Part shown: piece after piece, positions 1 to 7,325 of the stretch
Numbering within the stretch: position 1 is the stretch's first letter
Layout of the letters: every line of letters begins with the position of its first letter
Source: Desulfobacterales bacterium
GTDB taxonomy: Bacteria > Desulfobacterota > Desulfobacteria > Desulfobacterales > RPRI01
Direction of reading: 5' to 3'
Length of the DNA: 11,242 nucleotides
NCBI GenBank assembly: GCA_030689795.1
Contig: JAUYEO010000099.1
Span: 1-11,242 of the forward strand
Program-made: the position numbers and the translations under genes
The notes under the pieces: generated by a model
The model's input: the letters and a program-made list of their open reading frames with translations, nothing else
Databases searched by the model: none
Told to the model about the DNA's origin: nothing

Positions 1-426
1 GGACTTTCCGACATGGAATCTTTTGACCTTATCCCTTTTGAAGCTGCCATAAGGCACAACGTCGTCGGAATTATGCTGTCCCACATTCTTTATACCGGAA
101 TTGACGGGAAATGGCCTGCAAGCCTCTCCGTGAAAATAGCAAAAGAGCTTCTCCGCGACTGCATGGGTTATGAAGGTATTGTAATGACGGATGACCTCGA
201 CATGGGAGCCGTAAAAAATCATTTTGACATCAGGACATCGGTCAGGCAAATCCTTTCTGCCGGAATAGATATGACTCTTATATGCCATGCAGGGCCCAAT
301 ATTGAAGCCGCTTTTGAGGAAATATTGAAGAATATGCGTGATTCGGCGCAGATACGGGCGGATGCCGTAAAATCGGTCTGCAGAATTTTGCGGCATAAGG
401 AAAAATACCTGTGTTCTTTACCGTGA
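1..426 (+). CDS. nagZ: Beta-N-acetylhexosaminidase, GH3 family (NagZ-like), 3' part only
   Basis: The reading frame is open from the first base, so the N-terminal part lies outside the window; 141 codons are visible. In peptidoglycan recycling, NagZ removes N-acetylglucosamine from muropeptides. Seen here are the family's Asp-Leu-Ile-Pro-Phe segment, a Met-Leu-Ser-His stretch, Pro-Ala-Ser-Leu-Ser, a Leu-Leu-Arg helix, and the MTDDLDMGAV motif. By family comparison, the first Asp of that motif (codon 190-192) is the catalytic nucleophile. It is followed by the usual SAGIDMTLIC strand. The catalytic-loop His of NagZ would lie upstream and cannot be checked. The gene is convergent with the lipoprotein gene and overlaps its end by 9 bp. 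A GH3 enzyme with another sugar specificity is possible, but the motif spelling favours NagZ. Confidence 0.85.
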   Translation, partial: GLSDMESFDLIPFEAAIRHNVVGIMLSHILYTGIDGKWPASLSVKIAKELLRDCMGYEGIVMTDDLDMGAVKNHFDIRTSVRQILSAGIDMTLICHAGPNIEAAFEEILKNMRDSAQIRADAVKSVCRILRHKEKYLCSLP

Positions 427-1155
427 TGCTGCAAGAGCTGCCTTAAGGGATTCCATGGCAGGCGGCATCTTCTCTTCCAGGATTTTTGAAAAGTTGTAGG
501 AAAGAATGTGCTTCTCATCTTTTCCCGTCATGAGCTGGTAGATGTTGTAATACCTGTCTGTTTTTGATCCTTTTAATTCATGTGTCCAGATTATTTCATC
601 ATCGCTTAAGCGCCTTAAGCGCAGTGTTATGTCAAGATCCGTTTCATAGGAGACATAAGGAAGACCTATTATGCGGGTGCACCACGCATAAAATCCCGAC
701 CCGTAATAATAGCATCTTTCCCTGAGCGTGGTTTGCCTGAGTATCCCTTCGAGGCGCCATTTTGTCTTTGCGTATCTCTCTTCCGGAAGATAGACCGTTT
801 TTTCAAAGAGACCGTTTTCGCTTATGTTCCTGTATATCGCCCTTGCAAAGGAAGATTTGAACGGAAAAGAATTGTATGAGGAAAATCCGGTAAAGGTATC
901 GGGCGTTTCGGAAACAAAATCGATCCATAAAACGCCCGGAATAAAGCCTATCCATTTTTTCGCGTCGCTTGTTGTTCCCTGCGGTCTTAAATCGATAAAT
1001 TCATCGACGCCGAGCGTTCCCTCAAAAGGTTTTGAAGGAGTATACCTGCTTGTTCTGTAATCAAGGGAATTGTCAAGTTTACTTACTGCGCACGATGTTA
1101 AAATGAGAGAGGCACATATTATAACCGTTGCCTGAAGGATTTTATTTATAGACAT
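418..1155 (-). CDS. Hypothetical lipoprotein
   Basis: This 245-residue protein begins with a lipoprotein signal: Lys5, a hydrophobic run from about residue 6 to 18, and a lipobox Leu-Thr-Ser-Cys ending at Cys22. Residue +2 is Ala, not Asp, so by the usual Lol rule it would be sorted to the outer membrane. The mature part has no motif I can assign. Visible are a Phe/Trp-rich section around residues 68-95, an Asn-Gly-Leu-Phe segment near 115 that resembles the sequence in front of the second domain of several envelope lipoproteins, and paired Cys residues near 148 and 159. A clear GGAG lies 8 nt before the ATG. It is last in the purM-tsaD direction, 87 bp after tsaD, and may be co-transcribed. 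Its function is unknown; a CsgG/ABC-auxiliary-like fold is only a guess. Confidence 0.75.
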   Translation of the reverse strand: MSINKILQATVIICASLILTSCAVSKLDNSLDYRTSRYTPSKPFEGTLGVDEFIDLRPQGTTSDAKKWIGFIPGVLWIDFVSETPDTFTGFSSYNSFPFKSSFARAIYRNISENGLFEKTVYLPEERYAKTKWRLEGILRQTTLRERCYYYGSGFYAWCTRIIGLPYVSYETDLDITLRLRRLSDDEIIWTHELKGSKTDRYYNIYQLMTGKDEKHILSYNFSKILEEKMPPAMESLKAALAASR

Positions 1156-1242
1156 GACATATCTCCTTTTCCAATCCTCTTCTTGTTTTTTCTTTGTGAG
1201 CTTCGGACCTTCGTGTGAGAAATAAAACCCTGAATGAGGTCT

Positions 1243-2238
1243 CTAATGCGCTCTTGAAAATACATCTAGGCTCAAATCCTGCCTGCCGCCGTTTATAAGA
1301 TTGTAATACCCTGCTGCGGCTATCATGGCGGCATTATCCCCGCAGAGGGCGGGAGAAGGCATATGGACTTTTATCCCCGACAGACCGGCATCTTTCTTTA
1401 CCTTTTCCCTCAATCTCTTATTTGCCGCAACTCCCCCGACTATCGAGATGTGTTTGCATCGCTTTTCTTTGGCGGCAAGGAGAAGTTTGTAACATAGAAC
1501 GTCAACGACCGACTCCTGGAAACCTGCTGCGATATCGGGGAGCATTTCTTTGTATTCGGCAGAATGTGTCCGGATAAAACGGCTGACCGATGTCTTTATC
1601 CCGCTGAAGCTGAAATCAAATTCCGATTTATCAAGGTAAGGTCTCGGAAAATGAATTTTGCCGGGATCTCCTTTTTCGGCGAGCATTCCTATGATGCTTC
1701 CCCCCGGGTATCCGAGGCCGAGCATTTTGGCAACCTTGTCAAATGCTTCTCCAGCCGCATCATCGCGGGTTTGTCCGAGAAGCTCCATGCCGGTGTGGGA
1801 AGTGACAAAATAAATGCCAGTGTGCCCGCCTGAAGCAAGAAGAGAGATGAAAGGAAAGGGGGGCGGATCAGGCTCGAGAAAAACAGAGTTGATATGTCCT
1901 TCAAGGTGATTCACGCCTGTCCATGGTATACCGAGGCCGAATGCAAACGCCTTTGCAAATGAGAAACCGACCAGCAGGCAGCCGATAAGTCCGGGTCCCC
2001 GTGTAACGGCTATTGCATCAACACGCCCCGGCTCGAGGCCCGATGTTTTTATTGCCTCCCTGACTACCGTGACAATGGCCTCTATGTGTTTTCGGGAGGC
2101 AAGTTCCGGAACTACCCCGCCGTACCGGGAATGAACCTCAATCTGGGATGATATTATTGAAGAGAGTATCGTGGTTCCATTATCGACAACTGATGCGGCG
2201 GTTTCATCGCAGGATGTTTCAATTCCAAGAATAATCAT
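1243..2238 (-). CDS. tsaD: tRNA N6-threonylcarbamoyladenosine transferase subunit TsaD
   Basis: TsaD (Gcp/YgjD) is the catalytic partner of the TsaBDE complex. It moves the threonylcarbamoyl group from TC-AMP to A37 of ANN-decoding tRNAs in the cytoplasm. The 331-residue protein has the usual length and the family's landmarks: GIETSCDETAASV at residues 5-17, the metal-binding HLEGH with His111 and His115, ASGGHT at 135-140, a glycine-rich YPGG at 177-180, SFSGIKT near 210, GGVAANKRLR at 268-277, and the metal-binding Asp301 in CGDNAAM. The ATG start agrees with the family N-terminus, although the sequence before it (GAATTCCCC) is a poor Shine-Dalgarno. It lies 45 bp after purM on the same strand and probably shares its transcript. 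Confidence 0.97.
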   Translation of the reverse strand: MIILGIETSCDETAASVVDNGTTILSSIISSQIEVHSRYGGVVPELASRKHIEAIVTVVREAIKTSGLEPGRVDAIAVTRGPGLIGCLLVGFSFAKAFAFGLGIPWTGVNHLEGHINSVFLEPDPPPFPFISLLASGGHTGIYFVTSHTGMELLGQTRDDAAGEAFDKVAKMLGLGYPGGSIIGMLAEKGDPGKIHFPRPYLDKSEFDFSFSGIKTSVSRFIRTHSAEYKEMLPDIAAGFQESVVDVLCYKLLLAAKEKRCKHISIVGGVAANKRLREKVKKDAGLSGIKVHMPSPALCGDNAAMIAAAGYYNLINGGRQDLSLDVFSRAH

Positions 2239-2260
2239 GGGGAATTCAGTTTAAAAACCT

Positions 2261-2286
2261 TGATAAGTATATTCTGATATTTATCA
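2261..2286 (-). other. AU-rich hairpin at the purM/tsaD junction
   Basis: TGATAAGTAT (2261-2270) can pair with ATATTTATCA (2277-2286) as a 10-bp stem with one G-U pair (in the plus-strand reading) and a 6-nt loop. It includes the purM stop codon. There is no GC core or T-run, so it is not a convincing terminator. Confidence 0.3.
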
Positions 2287-3327
2287 TACCCATTTTAATT
2301 TCGCCTGAGAGTTTTTTCTTTCCGCGACATCTCCGATAAGAAATGTCTTTTCATTGATGGCTGCAAAGCGTTCCATAACTTCGTGCGCCGATTTTTCCGG
2401 CACAATTGCGACCATGCCTATCCCGTTATTGAAAGTTCTCATCATCTCTTCTTCGGAGATATCCCCGGCCTCTTTCAGATAATTAAAGACAGGAGGTATA
2501 TCCCAGCTTCCTTTTTTAATCCTCAACATGCACGTTTCGGGTATTATACGGATAATATTTTCAGATATTCCTCCGCCTGTTATGTGCGCCAGCCCGTGGA
2601 TCGGAAGATCCTTCAACTGGCTGAGAATTATTCCTGAATAGATTCTTGTGGGAGTAAGTAGCTCTTCTCCTATAGTTCTGCCGAGTTCGGGGATATAGGA
2701 GTCTATTTTCAGTTTCAGAAGATCAAAGCATATCTTGCGCGCAAGAGAATATCCGTTGCTGTGAAGTCCGCTCGAAGTAATGGCAATTAGTTTGTGCCCC
2801 ATGCGTATGCCGGAGCCGTCTATGATCTTGTTGTAATCTACAAGACCTACTGCAAAGCCTGCAAGGTCATACTCGTTTTTCTTGTAAAATCCGGGCATTT
2901 CGGCTGTTTCACCGCCTAAAAGAGCGCATTTCGCCTGTTTGCATCCTTCTGCGATGCCCTTAATGACATCAATGGCTATTTCCGTATCGAGCTTTCCGGT
3001 GGCAAAGTAATCAAGGAAAAATAAGGGTTCGGCTCCCTGAACCAGGATATCGTTCACGCTCATTGCAACAAGATCAATGCCGACCGTGTCATGTTTGCCG
3101 GCCATGAAGGCAACTTTCAGTTTTGTTCCTACTCCGTCCGTTGAGCTTACGAGCACAGGCTTCTGCATGTTTGTTGTGTTAAGGGAAAACAGGCCGCCGA
3201 ATCCGCCTATTTCACCTATTACGCCCGACCTGCTTGTTTTTTTTGCAATTTCTTTTATTGATTCAATCAGCCTGTTTGCCTTATCGATGTCAACACCCGC
3301 ATCGGCATATGTCAGTGATTCTTTCAT
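2284..3327 (-). CDS. purM: Phosphoribosylformylglycinamidine cyclo-ligase (AIR synthetase)
   Basis: PurM closes the imidazole ring in purine synthesis, turning FGAM into AIR with ATP. The 347-residue product matches the usual length (about 345). Seen are SYADAGVDID-like residues at the N-terminus (TYADAGVDIDKAN), VSSTDGVGTKLK, GAEPLFFLDYFATGKL, LLGGETAEMPG, SSGLHSNGYSLARK, LTPTRIY, HITGGGISENI and TFNNGIGM, all in family order. The frame stays open 16 codons further upstream, to an ATG at 3375. I chose the ATG at 3327 because the protein then starts as relatives do and an ACGGAG stands 6 nt in front. It is first in a minus-strand set followed by tsaD and the lipoprotein gene. Confidence 0.97.
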   Translation of the reverse strand: MKESLTYADAGVDIDKANRLIESIKEIAKKTSRSGVIGEIGGFGGLFSLNTTNMQKPVLVSSTDGVGTKLKVAFMAGKHDTVGIDLVAMSVNDILVQGAEPLFFLDYFATGKLDTEIAIDVIKGIAEGCKQAKCALLGGETAEMPGFYKKNEYDLAGFAVGLVDYNKIIDGSGIRMGHKLIAITSSGLHSNGYSLARKICFDLLKLKIDSYIPELGRTIGEELLTPTRIYSGIILSQLKDLPIHGLAHITGGGISENIIRIIPETCMLRIKKGSWDIPPVFNYLKEAGDISEEEMMRTFNNGIGMVAIVPEKSAHEVMERFAAINEKTFLIGDVAERKNSQAKLKWV

Positions 3328-3333
3328 ATTAAA

Positions 3334-3339
3334 CTCCGT
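3334..3339 (-). promoter_or_regulatory. Ribosome binding site that decides the purM start
   Basis: ACGGAG on the minus strand lies 6 nt before the ATG at 3325-3327. The in-frame ATG 48 bp further upstream would add 16 residues absent from known PurM proteins. Confidence 0.7.
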
Positions 3340-3362
3340 GTTATATAAAAATGGAATCAGGC

Positions 3363-3453
3363 ATACCCATACCAAGCCAAATGAATATTTTCCCCAGACA
3401 TGGCAGATACAGGTTATTCAAAACGCCCGAATCGTATTGGCTTATTTGGGTAT
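3363..3453. repeat. Imperfect inverted repeat in the purM/alaC divergent region
   Basis: The left arm (3363-3380) reads ATACCCA, four bases, AAGCCAA. The right arm (3437-3453), on the opposite strand, reads ATACCCA, three bases, AAGCCAA. Fourteen bases are identical across two 7-base blocks, with 56 bp between arms. It lies in the purM leader and could be a small non-coding mobile-element remnant or a pair of regulator sites. Confidence 0.45.
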
Positions 3454-3523
3454 ATATTGATAAGGTAAGCATGTCTGATTTTTTGTTGAAAGTAAATCGA
3501 ATTTAAACCGATCAGACTCAAAA

Positions 3524-3543
3524 GTCAAAACAAATTTTTTGAC
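3524..3543. repeat. Perfect 7-bp palindrome, operator-like
   Basis: GTCAAAA and TTTTGAC are exact inverted copies separated by CAAATT. The right half overlaps a TTGACA (3539-3544) that could be a -35 box for alaC. A second perfect inverted pair, GTCTGAT (3473-3479) and ATCAGAC (3511-3517), lies just upstream. Both are seen directly; an operator role is inference. Confidence 0.4.
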
Positions 3544-3567
3544 ATAAGATGACATATATTGTAACTA
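3539..3567 (+). promoter_or_regulatory. Possible promoter for alaC
   Basis: A perfect TTGACA (3539-3544) is followed after 17 bp by TAACTA (3562-3567), a poor match to TATAAT. The position, about 50 bp before the alaC start, is sensible, but the -10 is weak. Confidence 0.25.
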
Positions 3568-3618
3568 AACGCAGATATTAATTAATATTAACTTACCGGA
3601 AGAGATGAGGCTTATATC

Positions 3619-4785
3619 ATGAACAAGTTTGCGCGACTTGACCGTTTACCGCCGTATGTCTTTGCGACAGTCAACAAGATAAAGATGGATGCAAGGCACG
3701 CAGGAGAAGATATAATCGATCTCGGCATGGGGAATCCCGATCTTGGAACGCCACAGCATATTGTCGACAAGCTGACCGAAGCCGCCCAGAAGCCGCCTAA
3801 TCATCGTTATTCCGCCTCTATGGGGGTAACCAAACTGAGAATGGCTATAGCAGGCTGGTACAAGCGCAGGTTCGATGTGGATATTGATCCCGATAACGAA
3901 GCTATTGTGACAATAGGCGTAAAGGAAGGGTTATCCCATCTTATTCTTGTTACAATAAGGCCCGGGGACGTAATTTTTACCCCCACGCCGACTTATCCCA
4001 TTCATCCGTTCTCTGCAATAATTGCGGGAGGGGATGTCCGGGGAATTCCGGTCGGGCCCGGTTGCGATTTTTTTGAGAACCTTATCAATGCCACACGGCA
4101 GACGTGGCCGAAGCCGAAAGTTCTCATAATAAGCTATCCCCACAATCCGACTACCGAAGTGGTGAACCTCGACTTTTTCGAAAAGATAGTCGAATATGCG
4201 AAGGAGCACGATATAATGGTCATCCACGACTTCGCATATGCAGACCTTATTTTTGACGGTTATACCGCTCCGAGTTTTCTGCAGGCCAAGGGCGCAAAGG
4301 ATGTCGGGGTCGAATTCTTTTCGCTTTCAAAGAGCTATAACATGCCGGGTTGGCGCGTGGGTTTTTGCGTCGGTAATCCTGAGATTGTCGCCGCTTTGCG
4401 CAGAATAAAAAGCTACCTTGATTACGGGATATTCCAGCCGATTCAGATAGCGTCGATCATCGCTTTAAACGGTCCGCAGGATTGTGTAAAAGAGATATGC
4501 AATACATACAGGGAGCGGAGGGATGCCCTTATAAACGGACTTGGCAGGGTAGGCTGGGATATTAAAAGCCCGAAGGGGACGATGTTTGTATGGGGGAAAA
4601 TTCCCGATAAATATTTAAAGATGGGTTCGGTGGAATTTTCCAAGTTTCTTATAAAGGAGGCGCAGGTTGCGGTTGCGCCAGGTCTCGGGTTCGGTGAGTA
4701 CGGGGATGAATATGTCCGCTTCGCACTCATTGAAAATGCGATGCGCATAAACCAGGCCGTTCGCGGAATCAAAAAGATTCTGTAG
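3619..4785 (+). CDS. alaC: Class I aminotransferase, AlaC-type (glutamate-pyruvate)
   Basis: This PLP-dependent aminotransferase is very close in sequence to E. coli AlaC (YfdZ), which makes alanine from pyruvate with glutamate as amino donor. The 388 residues begin with FARLDRLPPYVF, as in that family. Visible PLP-site residues are Asn176 in PHNPT, Asp204 and Tyr207 in HDFAYADL, Lys238 (Schiff base) in SLSKSYNMPGWRVGF, and the carboxylate-binding Arg367 in YVRFALIEN. A GAGG stands 8 nt before the ATG. It is followed by hom after a 151-bp gap holding a repeat; related bacteria often keep an alaC-hom pair, so an annotation as aspartate aminotransferase is also common. Substrate preference between alanine and other amino acids cannot be read from sequence alone. 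Confidence 0.92.
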   Translation: MNKFARLDRLPPYVFATVNKIKMDARHAGEDIIDLGMGNPDLGTPQHIVDKLTEAAQKPPNHRYSASMGVTKLRMAIAGWYKRRFDVDIDPDNEAIVTIGVKEGLSHLILVTIRPGDVIFTPTPTYPIHPFSAIIAGGDVRGIPVGPGCDFFENLINATRQTWPKPKVLIISYPHNPTTEVVNLDFFEKIVEYAKEHDIMVIHDFAYADLIFDGYTAPSFLQAKGAKDVGVEFFSLSKSYNMPGWRVGFCVGNPEIVAALRRIKSYLDYGIFQPIQIASIIALNGPQDCVKEICNTYRERRDALINGLGRVGWDIKSPKGTMFVWGKIPDKYLKMGSVEFSKFLIKEAQVAVAPGLGFGEYGDEYVRFALIENAMRINQAVRGIKKIL

Positions 4786-4797
4786 ATTATTAAATTA

Positions 4798-4881
4798 GGA
4801 CGCGGATTTTCGCCGATAAACGCAGATAATTATATTAGTTCTTTATATTAAAATCCGGGCGGTCTGCGTTCATCTGCGTCC
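4798..4881. repeat. 10-bp-phased degenerate repeat with inverted symmetry between alaC and hom
   Basis: Three exact 10-bp steps, CGCGGATTTT, CGCCGATAAA and CGCAGATAAT (4801-4830), fit CGCNGATNNN. The opposite strand of 4862-4881 shows the same unit twice. The ends GGACGC and GCGTCC are perfect inverted copies. GATAAACGCAGA (4815-4826) pairs with 4863-4874 with one mismatch, and GGATTTT (4804-4810) pairs with AAAATCC (4850-4856). RNA from here could fold in more than one way. Confidence 0.6.
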
Positions 4882-4923
4882 AAAACACAAATTCCTATAC
4901 TGTAAATTTATGGATCTACAGAC

Positions 4924-4928
4924 GGAGG
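4924..4928 (+). promoter_or_regulatory. Ribosome binding site that decides the hom start
   Basis: GGAGG lies 8 nt before the ATG at 4937. The earlier in-frame ATG at 4910 has no comparable site and would add nine residues in front of the Rossmann motif. Confidence 0.75.
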
Positions 4929-4936
4929 CTGTTTGT

Positions 4937-6253
4937 ATGAGAAAAATTAATATAGGTTTGCTGGGTTGCGGAACAGTCGGAACAGGGGTCGCAAAAATAC
5001 TTCTTGAAAAGAAAGACCTCATCAGCTCAAGAGTGGGAGCCGAATTGAAGTTAAAATATGTTGCCGATCTTGATCCGGCCCGCGACAGAGGGATTAAATT
5101 CGATGAAGGAGTATTTACCGGCGATGCCTTTAAAGTAATTGATGATCCTGAAACGGATATAATACTTGAAATGATAGGCGGTGAGAAGACGGCGAAGGAT
5201 TTGATTTTAAGGGCCATAGAGAACAAAAAACAGGTCGTGACGGCAAACAAGGCTCTTCTCGCGTCCTGCGGGAATGAAATATTCAGGGCTGCCGCCGCAA
5301 AAGGAGTTGACGTTGCATACGAAGCAAGCGTCGGAGGCTGTATTCCGATTATTAAAACCCTGAGAGAATCCCTTGCCGGAAACCAGGTCAAATCGATGGT
5401 AGGGATATTAAACGGAACATGCAACTATATCCTGTCAAAGATAACGGATGACGGAAGCAGGTTTGAATCGGCGCTTTCCGAGGCACAGGCAAAAGGGTTT
5501 GCCGAAGCCGACCCTGCTCTTGACATCGAGGGGCTTGACACGGCCCACAAGCTTGCCGTTCTCAACTCGATCGCCTACGGCATGGAGATTAATTTTAAGG
5601 ATATTTATATAGAAGGCATTTCAAAGATCACCCCGCTTGACATCGAGTTTGCAGGCCAGTTCGGTTACAGGATCAAGCTTCTCGCAATAAGCAAAAACAG
5701 GGGCGCCTCTGTAGAGGCAAGAGTGCATCCGACAATGATCCCTTTTCAAAACCTTCTGTCGAATGTCAACGGCCCTCTTAATGCCATTACGGTATCGGGT
5801 GACGCAGTCGGAGATATCCTGCTTTACGGGCTGGGCGCCGGCATGATGCCCACGGCAAGCGCCGTTATAAGCGATACGGTCGATCTTGCAAGAAATATTC
5901 TCTCCGGTTCGGTCGGAAGAATTCCCCTGCTTTCGTTCCGGATGGCGGATATCAGGAAGATATCTGTTATGCCTGTTGACGAAATATCAACCCATTACTA
6001 TTTCAGGTTTGCGGCTCTTGACCGGCCCGGAGTGCTTTCAAAAATATCGGGCATTCTCGGCAAGTACGGCATAAGCCTTAAGTCGGTGCATCAGAAAGGG
6101 CGCAAAACAAACGGATCGGTGCCGATCGTTATGCTGTCACACCTCTGTAAGGAGGCAGATGTGAAAAAGGCGCTTGATGAAATATCTCAGCTTGATATTG
6201 TGAGCACAAGACCGGCGTTGATAAGAATTGAAGATAACGACCAGGAAGATTAA
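4937..6253 (+). CDS. hom: Homoserine dehydrogenase with C-terminal ACT domain
   Basis: This enzyme reduces L-aspartate-4-semialdehyde to homoserine with NAD(P)H, the branch point to threonine and methionine. The 438-residue protein has the dinucleotide-binding motif GLLGCGTVGTG at residues 7-17, the TANKALLA segment with Lys105, a GILNGTCNYIL signature near 156-166, and AEADPALDIEGLDTAHKLAV with the second conserved Lys205. An ACT regulatory domain begins near residue 353 (YYFRFAALDRPGVLSKI) and runs to about 430. Such domains commonly mediate threonine feedback in this family. The start at 4937 is preferred over 4910 because of the GGAGG. thrH starts 20 bp after the stop, so the two are probably translated from one mRNA. 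Confidence 0.97.
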   Translation: MRKINIGLLGCGTVGTGVAKILLEKKDLISSRVGAELKLKYVADLDPARDRGIKFDEGVFTGDAFKVIDDPETDIILEMIGGEKTAKDLILRAIENKKQVVTANKALLASCGNEIFRAAAAKGVDVAYEASVGGCIPIIKTLRESLAGNQVKSMVGILNGTCNYILSKITDDGSRFESALSEAQAKGFAEADPALDIEGLDTAHKLAVLNSIAYGMEINFKDIYIEGISKITPLDIEFAGQFGYRIKLLAISKNRGASVEARVHPTMIPFQNLLSNVNGPLNAITVSGDAVGDILLYGLGAGMMPTASAVISDTVDLARNILSGSVGRIPLLSFRMADIRKISVMPVDEISTHYYFRFAALDRPGVLSKISGILGKYGISLKSVHQKGRKTNGSVPIVMLSHLCKEADVKKALDEISQLDIVSTRPALIRIEDNDQED

Positions 6254-6273
6254 TAGATTATTGAAGGAGATTT

Positions 6274-6885
6274 ATGCACATTGTCTGCTGTGACCTGGAA
6301 GGTGTTTTTGTTCCCGAGATATGGATCAATGTCGCCGTGAAAACAGGAATTGAAGAATTAAGGCTTACCACCAGGGATATATCGGATTATGATGTGCTGA
6401 TGAAAAGGCGCCTTAAGATACTCAACAGGGAGCATCTTAAAATAACCGATATACAGAATGTGATTGCCGGCCTGGATCCTCTTGAAGGAGCCGTGGAATT
6501 CATTGACTGGCTCAGGTCGGTGACGCAGGTTATAATCGTATCGGATACCTTCGTTCAGTTTGCGGGTCCGTTGATGAAGAAACTGGGATCGCCGACCCTC
6601 TTCTGCAACACCTTGACAATCGGGGCCGGCGGGGCAGTTGAAGGGTATAATCTGCGCCAGAAGGACGGCAAGAAAAAAGCCGTAATTGCATTAAAAAGCC
6701 TCGACTACAGCGTTATAGCTGTAGGAGATTCCTATAACGATATCGCCATGCTCAAGGAGGCGGACCGCGGTATACTTTTCCGCCCTCCCGTGAATGTCGT
6801 AACCGAGTTCCCGGAGCTTCCGGTCACATACGAATACAGCGAGCTTAAGGAGTTGATCATAAAAGAAATAGACGGGGCTTGCTGA
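6274..6885 (+). CDS. thrH: ThrH: phosphoserine phosphatase / phosphoserine:homoserine phosphotransferase
   Basis: This 203-residue HAD-superfamily protein aligns along its whole length with Pseudomonas aeruginosa ThrH (about 205 residues) as I recall it. That protein dephosphorylates phosphoserine and can pass the phosphate to homoserine. The nucleophile Asp7 sits in DLEGV, with Glu9 where most HAD phosphatases have Asp, as in ThrH. Other landmarks are PEIWI, TTRDISDYDVLMKRRL, motif II Ser90 in VSDTF, a motif-III Lys near 133-135, and GDSYND (151-156). An AAGGAG precedes the ATG. Its place directly after hom fits a homoserine-phosphorylating role, which would replace a classical homoserine kinase and feed threonine synthase elsewhere. 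A purely phosphoserine phosphatase role remains possible. Confidence 0.93.
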   Translation: MHIVCCDLEGVFVPEIWINVAVKTGIEELRLTTRDISDYDVLMKRRLKILNREHLKITDIQNVIAGLDPLEGAVEFIDWLRSVTQVIIVSDTFVQFAGPLMKKLGSPTLFCNTLTIGAGGAVEGYNLRQKDGKKKAVIALKSLDYSVIAVGDSYNDIAMLKEADRGILFRPPVNVVTEFPELPVTYEYSELKELIIKEIDGAC

Positions 6886-6907
6886 TTAAACGGAGCGGTG
6901 ATGTTTA

Positions 6908-7318
6908 ATGCTGAAACACAGAACAACATACAGGGTGATTTACGGCGATACGGACAACATGGGCTATGCCTATAATGCGAATTACCTGCGCTGGTTTGAA
7001 ATGGGGCGCGGGGAGATGTTCAGGGCGCTGGGGCTGACTTACAAGGAGATAGAAGCAGAAGGGTTTTTCCTGCCTGTTTCGGAAGTTTTGTGCAAATTCC
7101 TCTCCCCTGTCAAATATGACGATCTCCTGATAATAGAAACAACCCTTGACACAGGCGTTAAAGGCGGCATGAAGTTTGACTACTGCATATATGATGAAGA
7201 CGGAGTGAGAGTCCGCGCAAAGGGCTATTCGAAGCATGCCTTTGTCGACCGGAACGGGAGAGTTGTGCGTCCGCCCGGCTTTATCGCTGATGTTGTAAAG
7301 AAAAACAGCGGAAAGTGA
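6908..7318 (+). CDS. ybgC: Acyl-CoA thioesterase, YbgC/4-hydroxybenzoyl-CoA thioesterase family
   Basis: This 136-residue single hotdog-fold protein is of the family's usual size. The N-terminal signature is YGDTDNMGYAYNANYLRWFE, in which Asp16 matches the catalytic Asp of YbgC. Many relatives have His where this protein has Asn23, so the active-site loop is of the YNANY variant. A conserved SPVKYDD segment follows near 66-72. Members hydrolyse short- or medium-chain acyl-CoA or acyl-ACP thioesters in the cytoplasm; the substrate cannot be told from sequence. The nearest GGAG is 12 nt from the ATG, which is long, but an in-frame stop (6899-6901) lies just upstream and there is no other usable start. 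It lies 22 bp after thrH and 7 bp before rfaE1. Confidence 0.88.
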   Translation: MLKHRTTYRVIYGDTDNMGYAYNANYLRWFEMGRGEMFRALGLTYKEIEAEGFFLPVSEVLCKFLSPVKYDDLLIIETTLDTGVKGGMKFDYCIYDEDGVRVRAKGYSKHAFVDRNGRVVRPPGFIADVVKKNSGK

Positions 7319-7325
7319 TATCCAT

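Noticed and set aside
824..1060. Plus-strand open frame opposite the lipoprotein gene
   Set aside because: It is a mirror of a well-supported gene with a lipobox and ribosome site, and it has no recognisable domain.
3325..3375. Longer purM with a start at 3375
   Set aside because: The 16 extra residues do not resemble PurM, and the ATG at 3327 has a well-placed ACGGAG.
4910..4936. Longer hom with a start at 4910
   Set aside because: No ribosome site stands before it, while GGAGG is 8 nt ahead of the ATG at 4937.
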